Made by a program: the position numbers and the translations under genes. Below, piece after piece: positions 43,159 to 54,913 of a stretch of DNA of 64,000 nt. Location of the stretch: assembly GCA_944990035.1 (NCBI GenBank), contig CALYLX010000121.1, forward strand, positions 62,001 to 126,000, given 5' to 3'. Numbering within the stretch: position 1 is the first letter of the stretch; each line of letters starts with the position of its first letter. The notes under the pieces are model-generated. The model was not told where the DNA came from. It saw nothing but the letters and a program-made list of their open reading frames with translations, and made no database searches. The DNA comes from Clitopilus passeckerianus (taxonomy: Eukaryota; Basidiomycota; Agaricomycetes; Agaricales; Entolomataceae).

Positions 43159-44957
43159 TCATCTACTTTTCTCGAGTATGAATCGCGAAATGCTCACCCA
43201 AAGGTATTGGAGGATAGGAACCAGTGTCAGCCTGCGTGAAATCTCTGAGAATCTGGCTTTGCAAGGTATGGGGATCCCTAAACTCTCGCCGAAGGCGACA
43301 GACTGGCGGCTAAACTTGATCATTGATTCCAGCATGGCTTTCAACTCATGGGTGGGCAGAGCTTTTCGAAGATGTTGATCAAAGCTTAGCTGGAGGTCGA
43401 CTTGAATGATCCATGTGTGTCGAGCTTGCGCTGGGAGCTGATCTCGTTTTACTAGGTGTAAAACCAAATGGCGGAAGAGATACAACGATAGCCGTTCGAA
43501 AGCGCGTCCTTCATGAAGACAGAATTTCCCGGAGCGAGATTTGTCAACCAGGTAGTCACTGAATGAAGCGTGGATGATGCGAATGGCTACTTTCTCAGCT
43601 TCGGCAGGCGGTGGGATGTCGAGAATGGAGTGCAGGTCAATCAGGTCTATGTAACTCTGCCCTGGCTCCAGGAAAAATAATGTTTCAAGGAATCTAGGTG
43701 AGTTTCCACGTATATGCTCGAAGATTGAATTCGGATCCTGGCAGAAAACCAGAGCTCGTAAAACGTCCATCACCGCATGTGAAGATGATGGGGCTGTGGA
43801 GGATAATATGAGGTTGTACAGTGCGTCGAGTTCCGCAAAAGGTTGATCTCCTTCGGGGATGACAAGGCCGATGACCACCTGCAAAGACTTCTGGGGGTCG
43901 TGGCGCGGAGAATTAATGTATTTCATTACCACGGAGGGATATATGAACTGCCCCGATGACTTATCAACGAGCTTCTGGAGGTCCGGTTCTGAGGGCCAGG
44001 CGGGGCTCAGAAACGCGCTGCGAGGGTGATAAAGCTTGATTTCCTCGAACTTGCACCGTAGGAGGAGTTCAATGTCGGCACGTGGATTGTATTGATCATC
44101 GAGAGTAAGGCGGGAGGTAATTCCCATAAGGTTGGTCCGATTGAATGTGTCTCGAATTTGTTGCTCAGGTCGACTGGCAACAAGAAGAACGAGAGGAAGA
44201 GAAAGATACGGGCGTCGGAACGCATGGCTGAACGCTTGAAGAATCTCGCGTTGCGCACTTTCTCCGGAGCACTCGTCGAGCCCGTCAATGACAATGACTT
44301 TGGGCCGAGGGGATGTGACTTCGTAGGTGTAGTAGGTCACTAACGGTCCGACAATCAGTTGTTCGACCTGGTGAGATAAAGATCGCTCAAAGATCATGGG
44401 ATCTCTCCGCATGGCGTCTGCTACTAATCCCCTGAGATAAGGCAGTGATTGTAGAAGCTGGTAGACGATTGTTGAGATGAGGTATGTTTTCACATTTCGC
44501 CTGGCTCCTGTTCGAGAGAAGAAAAAGGCAGCCGCCAAGCTCCCGGATTGGTGCCATAGCTCGGACAGCGTTTGAGCGATGGCAGATTTCCCAGCCCCGG
44601 CAGGTCCCGTAAGCCACATAACTGGCATCTCTAAATGTGCAGACGAGGAGCTTGCCCATGCCTGTATTCGGTCAAGCACCGCAAGTCTTGTCTCGGGATG
44701 ACACTTAGGGGGGTCAAATCGTTCTGAAGAGTTATGAAAAGCAGCGGAGACAGTATGGAGAGCAACAGTTTCTAATCCGCCTGAATTACGAAGGTGATAA
44801 GCACAGACTTTGATGGCTTCCAAATGGACGAGAGCTTACCGGTTGGGTGATGTGCTGTGGATGGAGTCACGGTGACATCTGGCTGCTTCGTGATATTATT
44901 GATGATGCTAGTGAACTGCCCATTATGGATTGAGAAGTATTTTGAATCTCGGAACAT
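43159..44957 (-). CDS. NACHT NTPase (NLR-like)
   Basis: STAND-class P-loop NTPase of the NACHT type, the family behind fungal NLR-like and incompatibility proteins. The ATG at 44957 gives MFRDSKYFSIHNGQFTSI. One intron (donor GTAAGC, acceptor ATTCAG near 44774) joins this to GGLETVALHTVSAAFHNSSE, then CHPETRLAVLDRIQAW. Walker A is MWLTGPAGAGKSAIAQTL, then SLAAAFFFSRTG; Walker B is PKVIVIDGLDECSGE. LVLLVASRPEQQIRDTF and a helical region with RIIHASFSDYLVDKSRSG follow, as in other Agaricomycete NACHT proteins. It ends RFILEKSR at 43159 without visible WD, TPR or ankyrin repeats, so it is shorter than full NLRs. The N-terminal motif is discussed under findings. Start choice is moderate. Confidence 0.87.
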
Positions 44958-46003
44958 GAGAGAGAGAGGAGCGATGGATACAAGTCGTATAAGCGCCGGG
45001 ATGCTGCCTTGGACAGTCAGGGACCAATATACAGATAGGTGTAGATGCATTGCCTGCGCCATGGGTGTGATGTGCCTGCCCGCATTATATTATGAGGTGT
45101 TTGAGCGTTCGTGCCATTTTTGCACAACGTCTTGACGCCAGGCTCCCACACACTGCCAACAGGTCTGCTGACGCTCTAAGTCGAATGAAGGCCAAACGAA
45201 AGAAATAATATATTCGCAAGTTACTTAAGTATGCTTGCCGGAGTCTCCATCGAGGTACACCTTCTAGGTTGGACTGGTTCAGGACAGAGTTGTAGTAATC
45301 AAATGAAGCTGGTCTTAAACGTTGCTGTGGAACGACAGACGTTAAGCAGTCCTCCGAGTGTATGTACAGCTCGAGAAATTTGAACGTGACTGAAGCCGAA
45401 AGAAAGTGTTTAATGTATGGGCTTGTTTGAATCTGGAGACAATGACAAATTCGGACAAGCTGTTCTGTAACTGCACGCTTGACATCGAAGCTGGCTCCCT
45501 TGTTTACGACTCATCGGACTGTCGCTAGAACTCCTACACGCTTCCTGATATGATGTGCATCATGTGTATCCTCGGGTGTTCCGTAAATCCGAAGGGACTC
45601 TTAGGCGCTCAAGCTTCAGGCACCGACCCTGGCCAAACCACGGACCCGAAATTGAAGGCGAACCAGCATAGGCAAACCGCGACCGGGAGTTATAACATAC
45701 ATCGACGTGTATTCAGCCTGAATTTACTGCGGACATTTCGCTCTTTCTCTATTCTCGAACGATCGTTATGAAGCCTTAACCCACAAAAAGAATCCGGCAG
45801 AAGCGTAGGCTTCTTTTAATGAACGCTTCCCGTCAAAGTGGCGCAAATGATGGAGCTAAAATGCACTGTAAACCGAACAACACTTCCAATGTTTTTCTTA
45901 CAAGTTCTTCACCCTGTTCAAACCCTGTCTATCGCCTTCAAAGAAAATTTCTTATCCATGTGTTCGCTTGATAACGCAATTTCATTCCCGGCAACGATTG
46001 GAG
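44958..46003. other. Intergenic region, no supported gene
   Basis: About 1 kb between divergent genes. Short frames (for example 45550-45771) have no recognisable features. Contains the NACHT promoter on the left. Confidence 0.45.
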
Positions 46004-46010
46004 TATAAAG
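46004..46010 (+). promoter_or_regulatory. TATA box of the secreted-protein gene
   Basis: TATAAAG, 110 bp upstream of the start codon at 46120. A CT-rich leader and an ACAACAACA run directly before the ATG fit a highly expressed fungal gene. Confidence 0.5.
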
Positions 46011-46119
46011 ATCGCCCAGGTTGCAGTTGACTTTCCTCATCGACTTCTGCCGTTTTTCCTTGTCCTCTAACTCACGTTCTCTATCTTCGTCACTCTCTTT
46101 ACCAACTCCAACAACAACA

Positions 46120-46971
46120 ATGCCTTCTTTCCGCTCCGCATTCCTCTTCGCTGTTGCCGCCTTCGCAGCGTTCACCTCTGCCGCCCCCACCACTGCTGAC
46201 AATACCGTTCAGACCGTTGGCAACACTGCGGCCACCACTCTCCAGGGGGTTAATGTTCTGAGCCGCGACACCCTCGATGAAGCTCTGGCTGCTGCCCCTG
46301 GCGTTGTGACCACACCTACTCTCCCATTCAACCGCCGTGATTGCAGCACCTGCGACAGCCTTCCTGGTATCATCGTGAATGTCCAGGCTGAGGTTGATGT
46401 CCTCCTCAATAAGTGCAGTATGGAACTTGAATCGATTCACCCTAAATGCCACTCTAAGTTTATTTCGCAGAGGACACTATCGCCAATGGCCCTATTACCG
46501 TCGACATCGCAGTTGAATTAGTTGCTGAAGTCAAGGCCCTCGTTGTTGAACTCACCGCTCTCGTCAAGGCCGTTGTCGACCTCAAGCTCGACGTCAACGC
46601 TCTCCTCACCCTTAACGGCACTGTCCTCACCGTCAAGGCCGTCGTCGACCTAATTGTCAAGATTGTTGTTGACATCATCGTCTGCCTCAACATTGTCGTC
46701 AAGGCTTGCATCTCTGTCAAGATCGACCTCTCTGTCGTCCTCAAAGTCGTTGCTGAGGTTGTGTAAGTATTCATATCTCTTCTGCATTTATTCTTTTGCT
46801 GACAGGCTTCTCAGTGCCCTCGTTGTTGCTCTCCTCAACATCATCCTCAACATCACCGCTGACATCAAGATCGCTCTCTGCGTTGCTTTGAAGGTTGCCA
46901 TCAAGCTCATCGTTGACCTCCAGGTCGACATCAAGGCTATCGTCAAAGTCCTCGCTGTCGTTAGGGTCTAA
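46120..46971 (+). CDS. Secreted Val/Ile/Asp/Lys-patterned protein, unknown function
   Basis: The ATG at 46120 begins a clear signal peptide, MPSFRSAFLFAVAAFAAFTSA, with cleavage likely after SAA. Three exons: 46120-46417, 46471-46762 and about 46815-46971. A pro-region ends near FNRRDCSTCD, where the dibasic RR suggests processing. The mature part is an almost continuous run of hydrophobic residues broken every few positions by Lys, Asp or Glu: VELVAEVKALVVELTALVKA, VVDLKLDVNALL, VKIDLSVVLKVVAEVV, IILNITADIKIALCVALKV, LIVDLQVDIKAIVKVL. Four Cys remain in the mature part after CSTC. Codon choice is strongly biased to C-ending codons (GTC, CTC, ATC, AAG), unlike its neighbours, pointing to high expression. 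Amphipathic helices or a surface-active role are inference. Confidence 0.8.
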
Positions 46972-47548
46972 ACTTGTTTTCTTGGAGTTAGTGTACGAAG
47001 TTCGCCTCACGCTATCGTTACTAGATTCACGACTTTGTAATTTACCTCCTCGGGACCGTGCATAATTATATACCACTCATTTTTGGATCCAAAACACATG
47101 CTTGGTATTGAAATCAATTGTCTGTGTTCAGCGGCCCTCTTCATTCTGCCAGTTTCCCTATACTTGGGGGACCAGCCTGATCATCAGACAATCAATAGTC
47201 CAAGGTGTGGACTTCGAAGTATCAACGGCTTCAAGATGGGTCATCTTCGTCAGCAGCTTCTATCAATCAGGGTTGTAATCTGCTCCTACGTCTACGAGAC
47301 TTTCTGTGCCAAATATGACCATGCAGAGTTTTAAACGATTGACTCTGAGACCAGCTACCTACGTAACCGTCTAGCATTCGTGTCGCCGTTTATACTAGCT
47401 TGGAAGGAAGTATGAGCGGAACACAAGATCTGTCACCACAACAGCAGAATTAAACCTCAAACATCCCCCTTTTATGTATTACCTGGTCTGACGGGTTCTC
47501 CCTGCGGCGCCCATTTCACCAAATCCACAGCCCACCTTCAGTGTCAGG
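46972..47548. other. Intergenic region
   Basis: About 580 bp between two plus-strand genes; contains the 3' end of the secreted-protein gene and the promoter of paralogue C. No gene seen. Confidence 0.45.
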
Positions 47549-49177
47549 ATGAACAATGCCAGCACTTACCATCCATCTGCTCGCGTCGGGATTCTCTCTC
47601 TGCCTCGGGACACTCTTCTTCGCATTGTGGATTACATTCCTCATATTCCGACACCACTCATCCTGAAAAACAAATATATACATTTCCTCGAATCACCGCT
47701 CCCAGATACAGAGCCACGACTACAGAGAACTCGTACTCTCAAAGCCTTGTCACATACATGTCGAGAACTTCGTGCCTTTGCTTTACCTTTGGCTTGGCGA
47801 TCCATCGAGGTTCTATCCTGTGACGAGGATGTTGGCCGTGCCATTTGGGCTGAGAGGCTTGCAAAGGATCTGGTCCGTCAGCTGGAAATGGTCACGGTTC
47901 AGAACCCTTCGTTAGCCCAGTATGTTAGGTAGATATTTTCGAATCATTGTTCAATGCTCGAAGCCCCTAATCATTCGTTGTAGGACCGTGTCGGTCATGC
48001 TAGGTGCCCACTCGTATGCGCTGTTCAGCAGGGCCTTCAGAAAACTAGCAGATCTCCCAAACCTTCAAAGCATCAATATTGTGGGAGAGGCTGGAGATGG
48101 GTCTTGGTTTACGCCTGCCTTGGTTGGCCAAACACTACTTTCCGTCCGCCAGGTCGTGATTCCGGACTACGCATATTCACTGCTTTGGCATTGCCCGAAT
48201 GTGGAAGAGATCTACGTGGTCATGGACCAGGAAGAGCCTTTTTGTCACGGCATGGCTCGGAAGATACTCCCAGACATTTTCCGCAGGTGCCGGAAGATCA
48301 AGAAAATCGAAGGCATGCCTATTTCTTGGAAGAAGGATCTTGACGGTAACTTCACTATGACTATTTCACGGCGTCACGGAGTGAACCCACGCATTTAACT
48401 CATAGATATGCTCGATATGATTCCTGACATTACCGACATACACCTTAACAGTTATGGGTTCTACGTTAATTTCCCAAGTGCGGTAAGTCTGTTCCTGCGT
48501 TGAAAGTATTGTAGTCTAACCGAAGTTCAGAATACTATGTCTAGATTCACAGGCTTCAAGAACTTGCAGAACCTCACATTGAATATCTACGACTCGGATA
48601 GTGCGCTCCCGGCGGTGCTACGGGACGTTGAGTATAACAGAGGCGTAGACCGCGGCCTAGCACTCCTCTTGGGATGGGAACCTTTGTCGACATGGGACTC
48701 CGATACCGCTTCTGATGACGAGGACGAGGAACCTGCCTGGAAACAATACATTATGGGTGATCAGTTAACCTCGTCTTCCGGTTCCAAAGGTTTTGGAGAC
48801 GTTGATGAAGGCGTCGAACGAGTTCCTGCAGACTCAGATCCCGAGGCTTCGCGTTTATTCTCAGTTGACTATCAAGGCTGCAGAACCATGACAGTCAATT
48901 TCATAGGCAGCAAGCGAGATTTGTTTGCGAAGATAACGATTGACCCTGTTCAAGATGACAAGTCTGATGAACCCACAGAGTGCGTAGTTTCCTTTTTGGC
49001 GTTTGTACCACATACCACCGAGACTTATGCGGACCACATTCTAGTTCTATTCGGCGGCAAGTTGGGCATAGAGTGGCGAGCAAATTCAGAGAAGTGTGTT
49101 GCATGATAGATGTTGAAGATTTCAGCGAGATTGAGCCGGAGATGTTAGAACAATTTGACCACGAGCATCCACTTTAA
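47549..49177 (+). CDS. F-box protein, paralogue C of the local family
   Basis: The only cluster member on the plus strand. ATG 47549: MNNASTYHPSARVGILSL. F-box: LSLPRDTLLRIVDYIPHIP, then LSHTCRELRAFALPLAWRSI. After AQYV the next exon gives RKLADLPNLQSINIVGEAG, VRQVVIPDYAYSLLWHCPNV and the family motif GMPISWKKD. Following exons have LIDMLDMIPDITDIHLNSYG and MSRFTGFKNLQNLTLNIYD. The best end uses an intron at about 48979-49042 (donor GTGCGT, acceptor CATTCTAG), continuing VGHRVASKFREVCCMIDVE, then DFSEIEPEMLEQFDHEHPL and a stop at 49175-49177. Unspliced reading would stop at 49106. It is convergent with paralogue D. Confidence 0.75.
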
Positions 49178-49319
49178 TCGCCTCCCATGTCACCCTTGTG
49201 GTAGCGAATTTCTGCATTCAAGTTACACGGCGTTTAGCTGCCCTATACATTGCATAGTCGGTTATAATATAAGAGGGTTTAAATACATGCCCTTCCGTCC
49301 CTCTCTCGAAGACCGGTGC

Positions 49320-50364
49320 TTATATCGTCCAATAACCTGTTGCTCTGACGGAGCGTCGAGCGTATCATGAACGCTGGGTGGGGCTGAGTGATCTCTCGAG
49401 TAAACCAAGCGGCAAAGACACTTACCGGTGAACATTATAGCAGAAAATAGATCGAACCCCTCTACATCTTGCAAATTGGGACAGGATGTTGCTAGTTCGT
49501 CGAGGAACTCCTTCCTTTCTGGGGCATAGTTTCGGGCCAAAACCTTCAGAGACATGACTGCCGGACAAGAGCTTGCTAGCGGTAGTGCAAAGGGTGGAAC
49601 GACCAAATTTTCAACAGAGGGGAGAGGAACACCACAGAAAGCAGACTTAAAGTGATCAGCATGGCCTACTGGACCCACAATCAGGAGATTCTTGAGATTG
49701 GGGAGCTGCGATAGATATTCCGCTGCTCTGCGGGAATTTGCCCATGACGAATATCCGGTCCAAAAGAATGTAACTGATCTAAGCCAGGGTGTTAGACCAT
49801 TTCTATGAAATGCACGATGTGTACTTACTTTACTTGCCCTCCCAGTGCTGGGTTACTAGCGGCAACTTTCAGTTGGTGCATCAACCGTTGAGCGACATCC
49901 TTCTTCCACTGCTGAGGAGCATCAAATTTGCTCGAGAAGACCTCGATGCTTTCCCAGGCTAAATGTAAGGTGTGCTGCCTCAGATATTTGCAAGTCTGTG
50001 ACAAGCCTCGTAGCACTGCTATTCGTCGATCCTGAGTGTCCGGCAAATCTAGTGGCGCTCCCAGGAAGTGCATAGACGCGGTCACCTCGAAGACTGGGAT
50101 ATGTTGTATGATTTCGTCCAAGAGCTCAGCGGGGAGGGATGGTAAGCCGCGGTCGCTTGTTCTGGTCAAGATTTCGTGGGTAGGAGATTTGTTACGTTTA
50201 GCGGGTGCTTCGCGTTCAAGTTGCTTGAGTTCTTTCCGAGCTCGTTTGCGGGGTCTTGTAGAGGAAAGTGGTACCACAGGCCCTTTGGATTCAGAGATAA
50301 TGTTCCCAGTTGCAGTTGTTTTGAGAAATCTCGCAGAGCGTCGTGGCGAAGCTGGTTTAGACAT
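49320..50364 (-). CDS. Truncated F-box paralogue D
   Basis: ATG 50364: MSKPASPRRSARFLKTT, with the basic RRSARF start and a Lys/Arg-rich linker (STRPRKRARKELKQLERE). F-box: LPSLPAELLDEIIQHIPVF, then LSQTCKYLRQHTLHLAWESI. Exon 1 ends at the split Lys codon after GGQV. The second exon includes LSQLPNLKNLLIVGPVGH, VENLVVPPFALPLASSCPAV and SCPNLQDVEGFDLFSAIMF, where the family motif is degenerate (no Pro-x-x-Trp-x-x-Asp). A strong donor (GTAAGT) follows, but splicing to the next acceptor yields only YWTI before a stop at 49320; without splicing the frame stops at 49262. The C-terminal third found in the other members is missing. Either a shortened functional protein or a decaying copy. Confidence 0.6.
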
Positions 50365-50656
50365 TGAGGAACGCGTTTCAGTCGTTTGGCAATTAGAGTT
50401 GAGGGATTGAGCTCCTGTGTTTGGCCATGCTTGGAACCAGAGCCACCGCCTGCTAAATTAGGCCTCAAGCCCCTATCCTCGCCCTGCTCTGCGCAGAGCA
50501 AGGTCCAATCAAGGTCGTCCAATAATCGCCGGAACTGAATGTTCGATTTTCTGCGAAGGTAAAGTTGTCTGAGTCTATAAAAGTTCTGCACGCTATCTAT
50601 AGTCGGCCCTTTGTAGGTCTACAGTCTATGGTAATACAGTCGCCGCAGGACCACGC

Positions 50657-51506
50657 TCATGCTTTCCTTCGGTCAACGTTTGGCTTCCTTCCCGATCTGG
50701 ACATCTTGTAGAAGAGTGAGCCCTGATAAAAAAAGCATGTAAATGCGCTGTCGTTGGGAAAGTCAGACGTTGAAACATACATCGTATACACCCCGAACAT
50801 CTTCTTTCTTCATGCGTCCGTCCTCAGGCCAGAGGAGCAAATACGTAGCGACCCACTCAAAGATTGCAGCACCTCGACCAAAGGGATCGAACGGGTTGCG
50901 GTTGCCTTGAAGCATCCGTGCACCCTCCCCGAAGCTCAGGCTCTCTTTCTTGTAAGCGGGTGATGCATACATAGAAAATATATCGTTGAACCGTGCTTCG
51001 TCAAATTGCCCGGTCGTGGTATAAGTCTCGGAATCCGATCCATGCTTTCCCTGTGAATCCAGTGTAAGTCAAGGGCGCATATAGTCACGTTGCCTCGAGA
51101 AAAAACATACACGGTGCATCCACCTGATATCAAGGCGGAAGAATGGATCAGGGAGGATGGACTGCCAAGTTACGTATCTGACAATGGTCAATGAGATTCG
51201 TACTCCTTCTGACGAATGTCGAATGGTACACACGAAAATCCGGCGTGAATAACTACCATTGCCACCAGCGACAGGAAAATGCCAAATCCGATATCGCGAA
51301 ATCCAAAGTAGCTGTAGAGAAAGAGTTAAATACTAGGCCGATGATTGTGAAGTCAATTGAACTTACGTATCCTGGGGCCAAATGACACCATCTCTATCTT
51401 GGTCGAAGAACTCGACGTGACCCTGTAGAGCAGTATTCTCGTTCCGCTTCTCGGGACTGTACCCGATACCTGGAGCAGGAGACAGTGGGTTCTCTGGCGC
51501 AGTCAT
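50657..51506 (-). CDS. Caleosin / peroxygenase
   Basis: A lipid-droplet-associated, Ca2+-binding haem peroxygenase that uses hydroperoxides to oxidise fatty acids. ATG 51506: MTAPENPLSPAPGIGYS. A single EF-hand follows in ALQGHVEFFDQDRDGVIWP (DQDRDGVIWPQD loop; the conserved His is in QGHVEF). The membrane segment FRDIGFGIFLSLVAMVVIHA comes next, then LPDPFFRLDIRWMHRGKHGS with the second conserved His and the SDSETYTTTGQFDEARFNDI stretch. Further on are GNRNPFDPFGR, FEWVATYLLLWPEDG and MKKEDVRGVYDGSLFYKM. The last exon ends PNVDRRKA at a stop at 50657-50659. Six or so exons; the junctions I checked keep frame. It sits inside the F-box cluster but is unrelated to it. Confidence 0.93.
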
Positions 51507-52569
51507 GGTCGAGAAACTGGGGTGCAAGCAGTGATTGTGGTGGTAGGAAGGAAGGGGGGATGGGAAAGGTTGGCAGGAAACTCTAGCCAGCTTGGTGCCA
51601 TATAACCAGCAGGCCATGACGTCATCCACATGCAGATGTAATTCGCGACTCATTTGCGATGGCCCACGTTCGAATCCATCTCACGCACATTTTGAACAGA
51701 CAGTTAGCTGGTGCCATAGATGTATGCGCGGATGCCTTTTGTATCATGTCACATCATCTATGAGCAATGGATAAAAATCATGGACAAGTTGAACTCCACC
51801 TATGAGGGTTGATCTCGAAGAATAGCCAGTACCAGCTTGACCGACTAGCATCCCAAGCAGGAGGCCAACAATGCGTGAAACAAGTGATCCCGTACTGAAG
51901 CTCTCTCTGAAGGGTCTAGAACTAGACAGCGCTTCAATACGACGTGGTTTCCTGGAAAACTTGTGTGTAGTCCGCGTGACATAGAAGCTTGATTATAATG
52001 AGATTTCGATGCCTCCAGTAGTTAGCTTTGAGGATCACCTATCAGCATCGATAGAAACACGTGAAGAAATAAACCCCTCACCTTCCTGGTTACAAGATCA
52101 ATCCCGATCCACGCCAGCAATTGTATAGCTTGCCACTCTTTGGTAGAAATGGCGTGAAGCAAGTGACAGTCGCGCTCTTCGAGAGGAATTTATGGCAAGA
52201 ATAGATCGCAGAAAGCTTCAAAATGTTAAGCTAGGGTATACGTCCATTGTTATTGAAGTCCAAAGTTTGAAAGTCATTGTGGTGAGAGTACTACGAAATT
52301 GAAACTGGCCATTTGCCGAAGCTACCCGAAGTCAGGTGGTTTCAAAACGCATTACTATCGCGTTTGGTAATTTTGAATTTATTTCGACCTCGTTGTACAC
52401 CGCTGAGCACTGGAATACTTGGGCGTGTTAATGCTTATGAAGAAGAAAAATATTTCGCGTGTTTTTATCATATGTAAAGTATATGTAGTAACGTAAAGAC
52501 CGAATTAAATGAGGATAGCTTTCGAATTATGAGCGGATTTATATATTCACCGTAAAATCGGAGAAAGCG
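51507..52569. other. Intergenic region, no supported gene
   Basis: About 1.06 kb between the caleosin start and the stop of paralogue E. AT-rich toward 52440-52560. No recognisable exon on either strand. Confidence 0.45.
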
Positions 52570-54428
52570 CTAGGATGTCGATGCAGTGCTTTGATCCCCC
52601 AGCGAACCTTTGACATATGACGTGCACAGCGCAGCGAATTTGTCATAAAGTACTTGTGGAATCAAAACCGTAACGTCTTCGAAGGGATCCTCACTTTTTT
52701 CACAGAGCTTTGCAGCAATTGACCTGATCATCCGTTAGCAAGCCGTAAATCGAAGCTAATTCAAAATGATATACAGACCGAAGGTCTTTGAAGCTGTCCG
52801 TGCCTCGATGCCTACTACCCGTGATGACGCCGAAGTGATTTCCACTGGTGTACATCGTAACAGTGGGAAGAGGTTTTCTCTCTAACCACCGGTCCAAGCG
52901 GGCTGAATTTTCCCTGGAGAGAGAACAAACATATCTCCAGACCCACGGCGCAAGCCAAGGGCCAATCCGGAACGCCACGATTGGGTCATCTGAGAGGCAT
53001 CGCTGATCCTTCGGCGTGGAAAAGATCCTCTTCCTCCTCTCGTCCTCAACCTCCTTTGGAGCATCGAAATCGTGGACGGCTGTATCGTACCATGGGTTGT
53101 AAGCACCCGTCACGGCGATAACACATTGCATGAGGATGTCCTGTTGTTCTGGTGAAGGATCACCCTCGTCGCTGGTTTGTTGCAAATGGACCGAGATATG
53201 GGATAGGCTAGGTAGATGCACCAAACGAGATACTGTTGCCTGTTCGACAAACAAGCAGAGAAGTGAATCAGTAGGAACAGCCAGAGCGGAAGGAACATAA
53301 ATACCGCAGACGGAAAACCTTCCCATGGACAGAAATCGTTCAAGGCTATGGAGTTCAACTTCTCGCACTTTGTAACTGTGTCTGGCCGGGGAACGCATGT
53401 TATTCAGCTGGGTTAATAATAGAGGTGAGGCAGACAAACCAGTGATATCCCGATCCCAGTTGATTGGAAGCCCTGAAATCTCCTGTAGTCCAGCACAATG
53501 CGTTGTCATATCTTTTACCATCTCTCGGCCCTTTGCCTTGTCGTATGGGCGAGTGGGATCCAGCGTGGCAGTCAGTACTTCCAAGTTTGGACAACACTTC
53601 AACAAAGGTTGGGCAAATGAGCATAGTGCCAAACGGCGGATCGAAGGGAATGTGAGCGTTGATGGAAAAGCTGCATTTACTTGTTTATCGTCGGGCCAGA
53701 ACGTATTCGAAGCCATAGCAAGCAGCTGGACCGAGTGTAGGCTGGGAAGAACGGCAAGGCATCGTCCAAGTTCTCGAAGGACAGATCTGGCGGAGTGGGT
53801 AGTGACAAAAGTGGTCAGACTCCTAAGAAATTAGAGTCAGAACTGATGGGGAAAGCATGGAAGGTCCAAAAACATACTTTACATATACCCCAAGTTCTGG
53901 ACTCCTCACCGTTACGATCTCAAGCTGCGAGATCAACTCTGTGGCGAGCTCCTTTTCCCATTTCTTTCGATTTTTCTTCCTGAGGCGAGCGATATCTTGG
54001 TCTTCTTGCAACTCCGTGTTGTCCAGATCGCTGACGCTGACAACCTCAATCTTCTCCCAAGCAAGAGGCAATGCGAATTTCCTGAGACTTTGACACGTTT
54101 GTGCCAACGCGCGTAAGGTTTTTCTCCGCTGTAACCTCTGTTCTGAGTGTGCGAATGGCGTCTCAAGTAGTGGCTGGTTGTCAAGACGTGGCGCAATAGG
54201 AAAGGGAAGTGGTGGTGGTGACTTCGAGACTATCTCATAGAGAAGTTCTGGTGGTAGTCCAGGGAGTCCCAAAATGTTACTAATTTTCGGAGAGGGGTGA
54301 ACCGCATTTACATCGACGGGTTCGAGCCTGGCCTTCTTGGGTTTATTAGTATTCGCGTAGTTGTATGACGCCTCGTCGCATCCGCCATTTTCTCGAAGAC
54401 GCGCTGAACGACGATGTCCAGGTTGCAT
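52570..54428 (-). CDS. F-box protein, paralogue E of the local family
   Basis: ATG 54428: MQPGHRRSARLRENGGCDEA, with the basic RRSARLRE start. F-box: LPGLPPELLYEIVSKSPPPL, then LAQTCQSLRKFALPLAWEKI. Exon 1 ends at the split Lys codon after GVYV. Exon 2 has SLTTFVTTHSARSVLRELGR, CLAVLPSLHSVQLLAM, FPSIRRLALCSFAQPLLKCC and the family motif GLPINWDRD. A long C-terminal region follows. The end is best read through a last intron (donor GTCTGT, TGCTAAC branch-like site, acceptor GATCAG) into SIAAKLCEKSEDPFEDVTVL and a stop at TAG 52570-52572; unspliced reading would stop at 52700. The full spliced frame is open, so this copy looks functional. Confidence 0.8.
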
Positions 54429-54913
54429 GAGGTAGTGGCAGAATGAGAGACGCGGTCATGCTAATCACATCAAAACGCGAGCCTTGCGTTGCAGGGTCAT
54501 GTTGACTAGCAAGGGTTTAGCCCATCCAGAACCTCCCAAAATGTTAGAGTTTCCTCTTCTTCACGTTTGGCCCCACAGATTTCATGCGAGCTTCGGTAGT
54601 GTACTCGAATTGTCGCGCCGGAACCGTATAAGAATGCGACCTGATTTTATTCAAGAAATATATCATGGGTTTGGTATGGTAACTGATTCAAATATCCTAT
54701 TGTTTGTGCAATACTTTTGGCTTAGTAGAGGGGATACAGAAACCTTTTATCGAGTCCAATGCTAGTATCGACAGGATGAGGACTGAAATCAGACTGAAAT
54801 GAACAACCGGCGAGAGGATCCATCCAGAAGACGCAGAATCATTTGTCCACCCGGATCAGCAGTTCGAATTTACGGGCTAGGAACTCTGTTCCAGGAGGCT
54901 CCCGAATTAGCCG
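54429..54913. other. Intergenic region
   Basis: About 485 bp between paralogues E and F, holding the E promoter and F 3' end. A 93-codon plus-strand frame (54484-54765) has no recognisable content. Confidence 0.45.
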
